64,000 nt of DNA, taken from the NCBI GenBank assembly GCA_963726435.1, contig CAVSCJ010000005.1, forward strand, positions 123,195 through 187,194, given 5' to 3'. A program made the translations under genes and the position numbers. Source of the stretch: PALSA-660 sp963726435. GTDB lineage: Bacteria > Actinomycetota > Coriobacteriia > Anaerosomatales > PALSA-660. Shown in pieces: positions 7,466 through 17,219 of this stretch (the stretch's first letter is position 1; every line of letters begins with the position of its first letter). The notes below the pieces were generated by a model. The model made no database searches, had not been told where the DNA came from, and saw nothing but the letters and a program-made list of their open reading frames with translations.

Positions 7466-8895
7466 AGCTCGGCCTTGAAGTCGTTGTGTCCCACGAGTAT
7501 CCGGAGCGCGCCTCTCAGCGCGGGGTTGTCCCGCAAGTGCTCGGCGTACTCGGCGTCCGCCGGTCGCTTCACGGCGTCGGCGAAGGTCGGATAGGCGTGC
7601 AACACCGATGAGAGCGAGGAGAGCGGCATGTCGTTGTGGAGCAGGATCGCGGCCTCGTTGATCAGCTCGCCCGCGCGCGGCCCCAGGATGTGAGCTCCGA
7701 GGAGGTGCCCGCGATCGTCGAGGACGTACTTCGCGACGCCATCCGTCGCGGCCTCGGTGCGGGCGCGGTCCTGAGTCGAGAAGTCGTACCGGCGAACCCG
7801 GACCGAGTCACCGTACGCCTCGTGCGCCTGCGCCTCCGTCATGCCGAGATGCGCCAGCTCGGGCTCCGTGAACAGCACCCACGCGATGTCCCTCCAGGCG
7901 ACCTTGGGTCCGACCGGCAACAGGGCGTTGGTGGCGGCGGCGATCCCCTCGCGCTCGGCCGTGTGCGTGAAGCGATAGGGGCCGGTGACGTCACCCGCGG
8001 CGAAGATGTGGCGCGCTGTCGTCCGCATGTGAGCGTCGGTGACTATGCCGCGTTCTCCGACCTCCACGCCGGCGGCCTCCAGCCCTTCAGGGACGACCGG
8101 CATGCGGCCGGCCGCCACGAGCAACCTTTCTGCCTCGAACTCCCTGCCGCCTCCGACCAGAACGACGCCGCCGTCACGCGGTTCGACGCGCTCGAGAGGA
8201 ACGCCCGTCACGATCTCGACTCCCTGCGACGCAAGCACCGCCCTGAGCCGTTCGACAAGCTCCGGCTCCTCCGCGCGCAAGAGCTCGGAGCGCACCAGCA
8301 TGGTGACCCGGGTCCCCAGTCTCGTGAACGCGGAGGCCATCTCGACCGCCACCGGCCCGCCGCCGAGGATGGCCAGCGACCGCGGCAGCACATCGATGTC
8401 CCACAGGGTGTCAGAGGTGAGCGCCGCGGTCTCGTCCAGCCCCGGGACCCGAGGGAGGAGCGGCCGGGAGCCGGTGGCGATAACAAAGCGGCGTCCCACC
8501 AACGTACGACCGCCGACCTCGACCACGCTCGGCTCCACGAAACGGGCCTCGCCCGCAAAGACCTCGAGGCCGTAGCCCGCGAGGACTTCCGCTGAGTCGT
8601 GCTGGCCGATCTGCTCCCTCACCGAGCGCACGTGAGCCATCACGCCCGACGTGTCGATCCTGAAGGGCCCGTCCGGCGCAAGGCCGAACCGTTCCAGCTG
8701 ATCCGGGACCGAGGCGGCACGGGCCGCCGCGAGCAGGGTCTTGCTGGGCACGCAGCCGCGCCACGTGCACTCCCCGCCGAGCTGTCCGCGCTCGACTATG
8801 GCGACGCTCGCGCCGAGACCTAGACCCACGAGCGCCGCTGTCCGACCGGCAGAGCCCGAGCCGAGCACCACTAGATCGAATCGCGCCTCTTCCAC
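7462..8895 (-). CDS. FAD-dependent pyridine nucleotide-disulfide oxidoreductase
   Basis: This 477-residue flavoprotein belongs to the mercuric reductase / dihydrolipoyl dehydrogenase family. It shows the FAD motif GSGSAGRTAA, the redox-active disulfide C43/C48 in GGECTWRGCVPSK, a second dinucleotide fold (AILGGGPVAVEMAS), the FAD-contacting IFAAGDVTG and a dimerisation domain with HAYPTFAD. There is no N-terminal HMA domain or C-terminal vicinal cysteine pair, so a true mercuric reductase is unlikely. As first gene of the operon with the glycosyltransferase fusion and arsM, it may keep arsenic intermediates or thiols reduced. That role is inferred from position only. Confidence 0.85.
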   Translation of the reverse strand: MEEARFDLVVLGSGSAGRTAALVGLGLGASVAIVERGQLGGECTWRGCVPSKTLLAAARAASVPDQLERFGLAPDGPFRIDTSGVMAHVRSVREQIGQHDSAEVLAGYGLEVFAGEARFVEPSVVEVGGRTLVGRRFVIATGSRPLLPRVPGLDETAALTSDTLWDIDVLPRSLAILGGGPVAVEMASAFTRLGTRVTMLVRSELLRAEEPELVERLRAVLASQGVEIVTGVPLERVEPRDGGVVLVGGGREFEAERLLVAAGRMPVVPEGLEAAGVEVGERGIVTDAHMRTTARHIFAAGDVTGPYRFTHTAEREGIAAATNALLPVGPKVAWRDIAWVLFTEPELAHLGMTEAQAHEAYGDSVRVRRYDFSTQDRARTEAATDGVAKYVLDDRGHLLGAHILGPRAGELINEAAILLHNDMPLSSLSSVLHAYPTFADAVKRPADAEYAEHLRDNPALRGALRILVGHNDFKAEL

Positions 8896-9091
8896 GCTGC
8901 AGCCTCCTCCTCACCTGCACGGTGTGTACCCGAAGACCGGGGGGGTCGTGGCGATGACAGTCGCTCGCGATGGGCATGCGACAGGGCGAGCGCCCGGTGA
9001 CAGGACCCAAGCGGTACCCTTGCGTCATGCACGTGAGTGCGCCCGCGCGGGTTCGGGCGGACGGATAGACGGGCAGACGGGAGCGCAGACC

Positions 9092-9566
9092 ATGCAGATC
9101 GAGTACCTCGCGGATCATCCGCTGCTCGTCCCCGAGCTCGCGCGCCTGCACTTCGAGCAGTGGGGGTACCTCCGGCCCGACGAGACCCTTGAGGACCGGA
9201 CTCGACGGCTCGAGGCGAGTTGCGGGCGGGGCGGCGTGCCGAGCGTCGTCGTGGCGCTCGAGGACGGCGTCGCTCCGCGGCTCCGCGATGCTCGTCGCGA
9301 GCGACATGGCCGAGACGCGGCCGGGACTCACCCCGTGGCTCGCCGGCCTGTACGTCGTCGAGGCGTACCGCGGGCACGGATACGGCTCTGCGCTGGTCGG
9401 ACGGATCGAGTCAGACGCGTCGGCGCTCGGAGTCGAACGGCTGTACCTGTACACGCCGGACGCAGAGGACTTCTACGCCGCGCTCGGGTGGACGGTCTAT
9501 GAGAGATGCGAGCACCTCGGCCAACAGGTCGCGGTGATGTCGAAGGCGCTCGGGCAGACCGCCTAG
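9092..9566 (+). pseudogene. GNAT acetyltransferase, frameshifted
   Basis: The start (MQIEYLADHPLLVPELARLH) and the end (LYVVEAYRGHGYGSALVGRI, then LYLYTPDAEDFYAALGWTV) are both good GNAT sequence but lie in different frames. The acetyl-CoA loop is the RGHGYG stretch. The frame changes near 9280 in a run of CG-rich codons, and the total of 475 nt implies one extra base. Whole, it would be about 157 residues, a typical stand-alone N-acetyltransferase of unknown substrate. The lesion may be an assembly error. Its stop overlaps the stop of the convergent transporter ATPase. Confidence 0.65.
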
Positions 9567-10572
9567 CGCGGCATGGCCTCCAGCACTCGCCGGCCCTCTT
9601 CGAACAGATAGCAGGACACGAAGTGTCCGGGAGAGACCTCGACGAGCTCCGGCATCGTCGTCTCACACGCGCAGCCGACGCACCCGCTCCTCGCATAGCA
9701 GCGGCCGGCAAAACGGCAGCCCGGCAGCGGATCGATGGGGCTCGTGACGTCACCTTCGAGCAGGATCCGCTTCGTGCGTTGCGCCGGGTTGGTCACGGGG
9801 ATCGCTGACAGCAGCGCCTTCGTGTAGGGATGCAGCGGGTTGTTGTACAGCTCCCGCTTCTGCGCCACCTCGACCAGCCGGCCGAGGTACATCACGCCCA
9901 CCCGGTCGCTGATGTGCTTTACCACGTTCAGCCCGTGCGCGATGAACAGGTACGTCAGGCCGAACTCCTCGCGCAGGTCGGACAGCAGGTTGAGCACCTG
10001 CGCTTGGATCGAGACGTCGAGTGCCGAGACCGGCTCGTCGCACACGATCAGCCGCGGCTCCATCGCGAGCGCGCGTGCGATGCCGACCCTCTGGCGCTGC
10101 CCGCCGGAGAACTCGTGCGGGAAGCGGTTGCGGTAGTTGGCCGACAGCCCCACGGCGTTGAAGAGGTAGCCGACGCGGTCGGCGATCTGCTCGCGAGGCA
10201 GCAGGTTGTTGATGCGGATCGGCTCCGAGACGATGTCGCCCACGGTCATGCGCGGGTTCAGCGACGAGTACGGGTCCTGGAAGATCAGCTGGATGCCGCA
10301 GCACAGCTTGCGGCGCTCGCGCGCCGAGAGGCTCGCTACGTTGCGCCCCTCGTACCAGATCTCGCCGGCGGTGGGCGTATAGAGGTTCACGAGCATCTTG
10401 CCGACGGTCGTCTTGCCGCAACCCGACTCTCCCACCAGCCCGAACGCCTCGCCGGCGCAGATGTCGAGCGAGAGGTCGTCGACCGCCTTGAGCACGGATG
10501 TGGTCCGCCCCAGCAGGTCGGTGTCGACCGGGAAGAACTTCGAGAGGTGCTTGAGCTGTACCAGCGGCCCGG

Positions 10573-10576
<4 letters not shown>
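9563..10576 (-). CDS. dppF: Peptide ABC transporter ATP-binding protein (DppF-like)
   Basis: This is the second ATPase of an oligopeptide/dipeptide importer, 337 residues. Walker A is GESGCGKT, the signature FSGGQRQRVGIARAL and Walker B LIVCDEPVSALD. The C-terminal oligopeptide-transporter extension is cysteine-rich (CRFAGRCYARSGCVGC), as in members with a cluster-binding tail. The GTG start at 10576 overlaps the stop of dppD (GTGA) and has GGAGG eight bases upstream, which decides against the much longer open frame. It is the last gene of the dppA-B-C-D-F operon. Confidence 0.92.
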
Positions 10577-11571
<995 letters not shown>

Positions 11572-11580
11572 CTGTCCGTC

Positions 11581-12567
11581 CTACTTGACCCGGGCCTTGG
11601 GATCGAAGGCGTCGCGCAGACCATCGCCCAGGAGGTTGAACGCCAGCACCGTTGCGGTGATCGCCATACCCGGGAACAGCAGAGCGTACGGCGCCTGGAA
11701 GATGAGGCCGCGCGCTCGCCCGAGCATGTCGCCCCACTCCGCCTGTGGCGGCTGCACCCCCATGCCCAGGAAGCCGAGGGCGGCGGTGTCGAGTACCGCG
11801 CTCGAGATGCCGAGCGTCCCGCGGACGATGATCACGGACAGCGCGTTCGGCAGGACGTGCCGGAAGATGATCCGAAGCGGGCTGTTGCCCACGACGCGCG
11901 CGGCCGCTACGTAGTCGTTCTCCTTGATCGACAGGAAGCTGCCTCTGACGATGCGGGCGTACTCGGGGATCGAGACGAGCCCGATGGCGATCACCGCCTT
12001 GTCGATGCCCTTGCCGAGGGCTGCCATCAGCGTGATGGCCAGAAGGATCGACGGGACGGCGAGCATCATGTCCATCACGCGCATGATCACGGTGTCGACC
12101 CAGCCGCCGGCGTATCCGGCGATCGCGCCGAGGATGACGCCGACCGTGAGCGCGATGGAGACCGCCAGCAGTCCGACCGTGAGCGATACGCGTGTGCCGG
12201 CGATGACCCGGCTGAAGATGTCCATGCCGAGCTGGTCGGTGCCGAACCAGTGCTGTGCGCTCGGGAACTTGAGCGTGTTGGCCATGTTCGTCTCGATCGG
12301 GTTGTACGGCGTCAGGTACGACCCGAAGACCGCCACGAGCACCAGGAAGCCGATGAAGAAGAGGCTCACCATCGCAGCCCTGTTCGCTATCAGGGCGTTC
12401 CACATCTCGAGCCACTGGTTCTCGGGCTTCTCGTGGAACGTCTCGTCTTCCTCGGGGAACTGCCCCCTGGGCAGCGCCTCGCCGAGTGCCATCGCCTCGT
12501 CGGCGATGAGGCTCTCCGAGGGCTGATCGGGCGCCGTACCTGGCGCGGGGGCTGTCGGCCAGTCCAT
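11581..12567 (-). CDS. dppC: Peptide ABC transporter permease (DppC-like)
   Basis: This 328-residue permease has an N-terminal cytoplasmic extension of about 60 acidic residues before the first membrane helix (AAMVSLFFIGFLVLVAVFGSYL). The OppC-type domain follows, with HWFGTDQLGMDIFSRVI. The ATPase-coupling (EAA) loop is around EYARIVRGSFLSIKENDYVAAARV. The ATG at 12565-12567 was chosen because the upstream permease stop and a GGGAGGG site lie just before it. The larger open frame upstream is a shadow of dppB. Confidence 0.92.
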   Translation of the reverse strand: MDWPTAPAPGTAPDQPSESLIADEAMALGEALPRGQFPEEDETFHEKPENQWLEMWNALIANRAAMVSLFFIGFLVLVAVFGSYLTPYNPIETNMANTLKFPSAQHWFGTDQLGMDIFSRVIAGTRVSLTVGLLAVSIALTVGVILGAIAGYAGGWVDTVIMRVMDMMLAVPSILLAITLMAALGKGIDKAVIAIGLVSIPEYARIVRGSFLSIKENDYVAAARVVGNSPLRIIFRHVLPNALSVIIVRGTLGISSAVLDTAALGFLGMGVQPPQAEWGDMLGRARGLIFQAPYALLFPGMAITATVLAFNLLGDGLRDAFDPKARVK

Positions 12568-12572
12568 GCGCG

Positions 12573-13592
12573 CTAGCCCTCCCGCTTCGACGCGTACTTG
12601 ATGCGCGGATCGAGGTAGGCGTAGATGAGGTCGGCCACCAGGTTGACGATGACGAAGATCACGGCGACGAGCAGCACGATCCCCTGCACGATCGGGAAAT
12701 CGGACTTCAGGATGGAGTCCACGGTGAACTTGCCTATGCCCGGCCACGAGAACACGCTCTCGGTGAGCAGCGCGCCCCCGAGAAGCGCTCCGAACTGCAA
12801 GCCGATGACGGTCGTCACGGGGATCAACGAGTTGCGCAGCGCGTGCTTGCCGACGACCCTCGCCTCCGAGATGCCCTTGGCTCGGGCCGTCCTGATGTAG
12901 TCCTGGCCGAGAGTGTCGAGCATCGTCGAACGAGTCATGCGGGTGATGATCGCCATCGAGTACATCCCGAGCGTGAGCGCCGGCAGGATGATGTGGATGG
13001 CGGCGTCCTTGAGACCCTCCCAGTTGCCCTGCAGGATCGCATCGATCGAGTAGAAGCCGGTCACGTGCACCGGCTGGAGCAGGACGTTGATCCGTCCACC
13101 CGAGGGCAGCAGGTGCAGGAAGCCGCTGAAGAACATGATGAACAGGATCCCCAACCAGAAGATGGGGATGGAGACCCCCACGAGAGCGAGCAACGTCCCC
13201 GCCGCATCGAACACGGAGTTCTTCTTCACCGCCGCGATCACCCCGAGAAGGATCCCGACCAGGGAAGCGAAGATGATCGCCACGACAGCGAGCTCGATCG
13301 TTGCCGGGAAGCGCGCTCCGATCTCCTCGGCCACCGGGGACTTCGTGTAGTACGACGTCCCAAGGTCTCCCTGTAGCGCGCCCGCCACGTAGTGGAGGTA
13401 CTGCGTGACGACCGGCTCCTCGAGGCCGTTGGCCTGCCTCCAAGCCTGCATCGTCTCCTCCGTCGCGTGCTGACCGAGCACGACGGGAGCAGGGTCAGGC
13501 GAGAACACCCTCATGAGCGAGAACACGATGATGGACACTCCGATCAGGACCGGAATGACCATGAGCACTCTCTTCACCACGTACTTGAGCAT
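12573..13592 (-). CDS. dppB: Peptide ABC transporter permease (DppB-like)
   Basis: This 339-residue inner-membrane permease has an N-terminal helix (VLMVIPVLIGVSIIVFSLMRV), five further helices and the coupling loop DYIRTARAKGISEARVVGKHAL. It has the usual OppB/DppB length and order. The stop lies 5 nt before dppC. A large hairpin separates it from the upstream dppA, which fits differential expression of the binding protein and the membrane parts. Confidence 0.93.
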   Translation of the reverse strand: MLKYVVKRVLMVIPVLIGVSIIVFSLMRVFSPDPAPVVLGQHATEETMQAWRQANGLEEPVVTQYLHYVAGALQGDLGTSYYTKSPVAEEIGARFPATIELAVVAIIFASLVGILLGVIAAVKKNSVFDAAGTLLALVGVSIPIFWLGILFIMFFSGFLHLLPSGGRINVLLQPVHVTGFYSIDAILQGNWEGLKDAAIHIILPALTLGMYSMAIITRMTRSTMLDTLGQDYIRTARAKGISEARVVGKHALRNSLIPVTTVIGLQFGALLGGALLTESVFSWPGIGKFTVDSILKSDFPIVQGIVLLVAVIFVIVNLVADLIYAYLDPRIKYASKREG

Positions 13593-13623
13593 CGCGTGCG
13601 GCTCTCATGTGGGCCAGCGAAGG

Positions 13624-13660
13624 TGCAGCCGAAGACCACGACACGTGATCTTCGGCTGCA
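13624..13660 (-). terminator. Intercistronic hairpin between dppA and dppB
   Basis: A perfect 12-bp inverted repeat pairs TGCAGCCGAAGA (13624-13635) with TCTTCGGCTGCA (13649-13660) around a 13-nt loop. It lies between the stop of dppA and the start of dppB and lacks a T-tract. It is best read as an attenuator or an mRNA-stabilising structure that leaves more dppA message than permease message. This arrangement is common in binding-protein operons. Confidence 0.6.
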
Positions 13661-13685
13661 TTCAGAAGTCCGCTGATATCTTGGG

Positions 13686-15260
13686 TTACTTCTTCACTGC
13701 CTTCGAAAGGAACACGTTGCCGGTCACATGGTAAAGGAAGCCGGACACGTTCGGCCGATAGCCGGCCAGCGTCTTCGCGTGCGACAGAGGCAGCCAGACC
13801 GCGCGCTCCGCAACGAACTTCTCCATAGCGCCGTAGGCCGCGTTGCGCGCAGGGCCGTTCGGCATGGAGAGGGCCTTCTTGATGTCGGCCTTGTATGTCG
13901 GGTCCTGCCACCGCGCGATGTTCATGGTCGGATCCGGGTCGGCGAGCAGGTTGAGGAAGTTGTCGGGGTCGCCGTTGTCACCGATCCACCCGTAGAACGC
14001 GATGTCGTAGTCGCCGCCCTTGACCTTCTCCTTGTAGGTGGTCCAGTCGAAGGTGTCGATCGTGGCTGCGACGCCGACCTTCTGCAGGTAGCCCTGGATC
14101 GCGGTCGCAAGCGCCGCGCCGGTGGCGGCGTTGTAGGGACGAGGGTTGGTGTAGGCGATCATGTGGATGCTCTTGATCCCGGCCTTCGCCAGGCCCGCCT
14201 TCGCAGCCACTGGGTCGTAGCCGACCTGCTTGACGGTCGCGTCGTAGCCCGGAACGAACGTCGGCAGGATCGTCGTGGCCTTCTCGGAGTAGCCCTGATA
14301 CAGGCTCGTCACGAGCTCGTCGACGTTGATGGCCTGCGAGACGGCGATGCGGGCAGGGGCATTCTTGAACATCTTCGTAGTGGTGTTGTAGGCCATGTAG
14401 TTGACGTTCATGCCGGCTTCCTCGAACAGCTTGCTGCCGCCCTGCGTGATCTGACCGACGACCGTGGCGTCGATACCGTCGATCATGTCGACTTCACCGT
14501 TGCTCAGCGCCAGGACGCGGGCCGAGTTGTCCGAGATGAAGCGGAAGACGACGTTCTTGATGATGGCCTTGTCGCCCCAGTACTCGTCGTTGCGAACGAG
14601 CACGACGTTCTCGCCCTTGTTCCACTTCACGAACTTGTAGGGACCGGTTCCGACAGGAGCTTCCATGACGGAGTTCTTGCCGTCGGTGAGCGCCTTGGGG
14701 CTGACGATCGGAGCAGCCAGGCTCATGGCGAGGTTCGCGAGGAACGCGGTGTTCTTCGCCGTGAGGTTGATCTTCACCGTCGAGGGATCGACCACGACGA
14801 CGTCCTTGACCGAGCCGTAGACGAACGGGCCGTAGGACATGTCCGCGGTCACCTTCGGCGGGATCTGGCGGTCGATGTTGAACTTGACTGCATCGGCGTT
14901 GAAGTCGGTGCCGTCGTGGAACTTGACGCCCTGACGGAGCTTGAACGTGTAGCTCAGGCCGTCGGGACTGATCGTCCACGTCTCCGCCAGGGAGGGCAGC
15001 ACCGCAGTCGACTTGTCCTCGTACTTCAGCAGGCCCTCGTAGATGTTGACGATGATCTTCGAGGACTCGCCGTCGTCCACGAGCGCGGGATCCAGACCAC
15101 GCGGATCCGCCCCTTGCGCATACGTGAACGTGTCGTTGGCGGCAGTCGTGCCGCCACCGGTCGTACCGGTCGGGGTGCTCGGTGCGGCGCAACCAGCGAG
15201 TGCTGCGACGCCGAGCGCTACGACCAGTACGAGTGCGAACGTGCGTACGTGATACTTCAT
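13686..15260 (-). CDS. dppA: Peptide ABC transporter substrate-binding lipoprotein
   Basis: This 524-residue SBP_bac_5 lipoprotein captures peptides outside the membrane for the DppBCDF importer. The signal sequence MKYHVRTFALVLVVALGVAA is followed by the lipobox LAGC and a Thr/Gly-rich linker. The family body then follows (RGLDPALVDD, LPSLAETWTISPDGLSYTF, VGTGPYKFVKW, NPRPYNAATG). The ATG at 15258-15260 has an AAGGGGTGG site. The open frame runs 18 codons further upstream without a signal-like N-terminus. It is first in the operon, with about 260 bp of upstream non-coding DNA. Confidence 0.93.
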   Translation of the reverse strand: MKYHVRTFALVLVVALGVAALAGCAAPSTPTGTTGGGTTAANDTFTYAQGADPRGLDPALVDDGESSKIIVNIYEGLLKYEDKSTAVLPSLAETWTISPDGLSYTFKLRQGVKFHDGTDFNADAVKFNIDRQIPPKVTADMSYGPFVYGSVKDVVVVDPSTVKINLTAKNTAFLANLAMSLAAPIVSPKALTDGKNSVMEAPVGTGPYKFVKWNKGENVVLVRNDEYWGDKAIIKNVVFRFISDNSARVLALSNGEVDMIDGIDATVVGQITQGGSKLFEEAGMNVNYMAYNTTTKMFKNAPARIAVSQAINVDELVTSLYQGYSEKATTILPTFVPGYDATVKQVGYDPVAAKAGLAKAGIKSIHMIAYTNPRPYNAATGAALATAIQGYLQKVGVAATIDTFDWTTYKEKVKGGDYDIAFYGWIGDNGDPDNFLNLLADPDPTMNIARWQDPTYKADIKKALSMPNGPARNAAYGAMEKFVAERAVWLPLSHAKTLAGYRPNVSGFLYHVTGNVFLSKAVKK

Positions 15261-15400
15261 CTTCCACCCCTTCTCCGATGACCTGAACCGTGCCGCCGCG
15301 AGAAGCCGCGGCATCCCCTGACTAACCCGGCCCTTCGAGTGTATATCACCTCCGTACAGGTGCGTAGCGCCGGCGCAGGCGACGCGCGCAGAAGGAGGTG

Positions 15401-15424
15401 GGGCTCGACCAAACGGTCGAGCCC
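15401..15424 (-). terminator. Hairpin, probable terminator
   Basis: The arms GGGCTCGACC (15401-15410) and GGTCGAGCCC (15415-15424) are perfect and enclose an AAAC loop. The hairpin sits between the end of the secreted-protein gene (15521) and the dppA promoter region, so it probably ends transcription of the former. No clear T-run follows on the minus strand, so it is only a probable terminator. Confidence 0.5.
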
Positions 15425-15520
15425 TTCAAGAGACCGCTTGAGCGGATCGAACCGCCGTCGGAGGGGCTCTCGACCCGCGACGGCTTGGGCGGCGTCACGC
15501 CCAGGACGCCGGGAACCGCC

Positions 15521-16270
15521 CTAGTCGATGACGTAGTGGACGGTGCTCAGAACCTGGCTCTCCACGATGTACGGGTCGTCGTCGGGGTCGACGAACGCCC
15601 AGGCGTTGTCGTAGAGCTGCGGGAGGATGTCGACGGTGTTCACCTTGAATGTGAACTCCACCGCTCCCGGGGCCTTGAGCCAGCGCTGGTAGAAGACGTT
15701 GTCCGCTTCGGTGTTCCCGAAGTCCAAGTCGGCGCCGAACCACGGGCGCCAGTCCCAAGCGGTGGTGTTCCAGCCGACCGTGTACGCCACCGTGATCCAC
15801 GACTCGGTCCCATTCACCGGCGTCACCGTCATGCCGTTGCTGACTATCGTGAAGCCGACGTCCTCCATGATCGTCGAGTAGGCCGTGCACGGCTTCATGG
15901 TCCCGCTTCCCGAATACACGAACTTGTACTTGCCGCGCTCCGGGATGCTGAACGAGATGGTCGAGCCCTTCTTCGACATCAGGTAGCCGTAGACCTCTTC
16001 GTCAACGTCCCACCTGTAGACCTTCACGGTGCCTGACAGAGCGTGATAGTGACTCCCGCTGATCCTTCTTTGGAGCTTGACGGTGAGCGAGTACGGCCAC
16101 GCCGTCGTACCCGCGTCCGGGTTGTGCACGGTGGCTGTCTTCGCCACCACGATCCGTGTCACAGACTTCGCGAGCGCCACGGCTGGCAGCGCCAGCGTGA
16201 CCGCGGCGATCACCGCGACCGCGACGAGAGCGAGACGTGTCAACCGAGACGAACCTTCGTGCGCTTTCAT
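15521..16270 (-). CDS. Secreted protein of unknown function, 249 aa
   Basis: The N-terminus MKAHEGSSRLTRLALVAVAV then IAAVTLALPAVALAK is a classical signal peptide ending in an Ala-x-Ala-type site. The mature part is beta-rich with many aromatic residues (WNTTAWDWRPWFGADLDFG, SYHYHALSG-like turns). It resembles the Ig/beta-sandwich surface repeats seen in other secreted proteins of this genome, such as the RVSGTS/KVYRW-type strands. It is exported to the cell surface or medium. The ATG at 16268-16270 has an AGGGAGGGG site. No catalytic motif is seen. Confidence 0.65.
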   Translation of the reverse strand: MKAHEGSSRLTRLALVAVAVIAAVTLALPAVALAKSVTRIVVAKTATVHNPDAGTTAWPYSLTVKLQRRISGSHYHALSGTVKVYRWDVDEEVYGYLMSKKGSTISFSIPERGKYKFVYSGSGTMKPCTAYSTIMEDVGFTIVSNGMTVTPVNGTESWITVAYTVGWNTTAWDWRPWFGADLDFGNTEADNVFYQRWLKAPGAVEFTFKVNTVDILPQLYDNAWAFVDPDDDPYIVESQVLSTVHYVID

Positions 16271-16421
16271 GACCCCTCCCTGTGACGAGCGATCGCTCGC
16301 TACCCTCCAGAGCGCGGCGGCGCCGCGCGCGGATCCCCCACGAATGCTTCCCCGAAAGGGCTCGCGATTCAACCGCCCAAAGGGATGATTCCGCAAGACT
16401 CGAAAGGTCCGGGGACGCTCG

Positions 16422-17156
16422 CTAGACGGGCAGGCGATCCTCGTCGAAGTGCAGGCCTTGCGCGAGCTGTCTCGCCTCCTCGTGGCGCGACTGCCTGTCC
16501 AGCAGGTTGACCAGTAGCGACAGAGCCCGGTTGTATGGGCCCTTGCCCTCGGCGTTCTCGTAGATGATCTTGGCCCGGCGCAGGACGCGTTCCGCCTCGT
16601 CTTCGCGGGACTGTTGCAGCAGCCCGGAAGCAAGGTCGATCATCGGCTCCACGAGTCGGCGATCGCTGCGCCCGAGAGCGCGCTCGTAGGCGACGACGCT
16701 CCGCCGCAGGGACGGCTCGCCCTCATCGATCCTGGACCGGCCGACCAGAAAGAGGCCCAAGCCGTTCAGTGCGTAGGCGAGCCCCGTGAGGTCCTGCGCG
16801 GCCTTGGTCTCGTAGAGCGACACGGCGCGGCGATAGGCGGACTCGGCCTCCTCCGGGTCGCTCAACACGCGAGCCAGGCGGGCAGTGGACAGCGCGACGT
16901 CGGGCCAGTCCGGATGTCGCTGGGACTCCTTGATCGCGATGCTGGCGCGCCAAACCGTCGCCGCACGGCGCCACTCGCCGTGCTTCACGAAGCGGTCGCC
17001 CGCAGCATCGAGCGCCTTGGCCGCCTCGACAGACTCCGGTCCGTGCTCGGCCTCGACGGCGCGAACGGCCGGCAGCGACAGCCGCCGGACGGGAGGGAGG
17101 ATCCTGTCCGCCAGGCGGGTCAGGCGCCTTCTTGCGGTCCGGGTCCACTTGGGCAC
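16422..17156 (-). CDS. TPR repeat protein
   Basis: This 244-residue protein is made of tetratricopeptide-like helical pairs. The repeats are recognisable as AKALDAAGDRFVKHGEWRRA, ALSTARLARVLSDPEEAESA, LAYALNGLGLFLVGRSRIDE and PMIDLASGLLQQSREDEAER, followed by RALSLLVNLLDRQSRHEEA. An arginine-rich N-terminus (RTARRRLTRLADRILPP) could bind nucleic acid or membrane. It probably works as a protein-protein scaffold, with no partner evident. It lies between a secreted protein and acuC on the same strand. Confidence 0.75.
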   Translation of the reverse strand: MPKWTRTARRRLTRLADRILPPVRRLSLPAVRAVEAEHGPESVEAAKALDAAGDRFVKHGEWRRAATVWRASIAIKESQRHPDWPDVALSTARLARVLSDPEEAESAYRRAVSLYETKAAQDLTGLAYALNGLGLFLVGRSRIDEGEPSLRRSVVAYERALGRSDRRLVEPMIDLASGLLQQSREDEAERVLRRAKIIYENAEGKGPYNRALSLLVNLLDRQSRHEEARQLAQGLHFDEDRLPV

Positions 17157-17219
17157 TGGCTTCGTGTCCTATCCAGTCCGAGGTTCGCCGACACTGACGC
17201 GCCGGACCGGACTCGGTCC

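Noticed and set aside
7462..8895. Mercuric reductase (merA)
   Set aside because: No HMA domain, no C-terminal vicinal cysteines and no mer neighbours. The arsenosugar context fits better.
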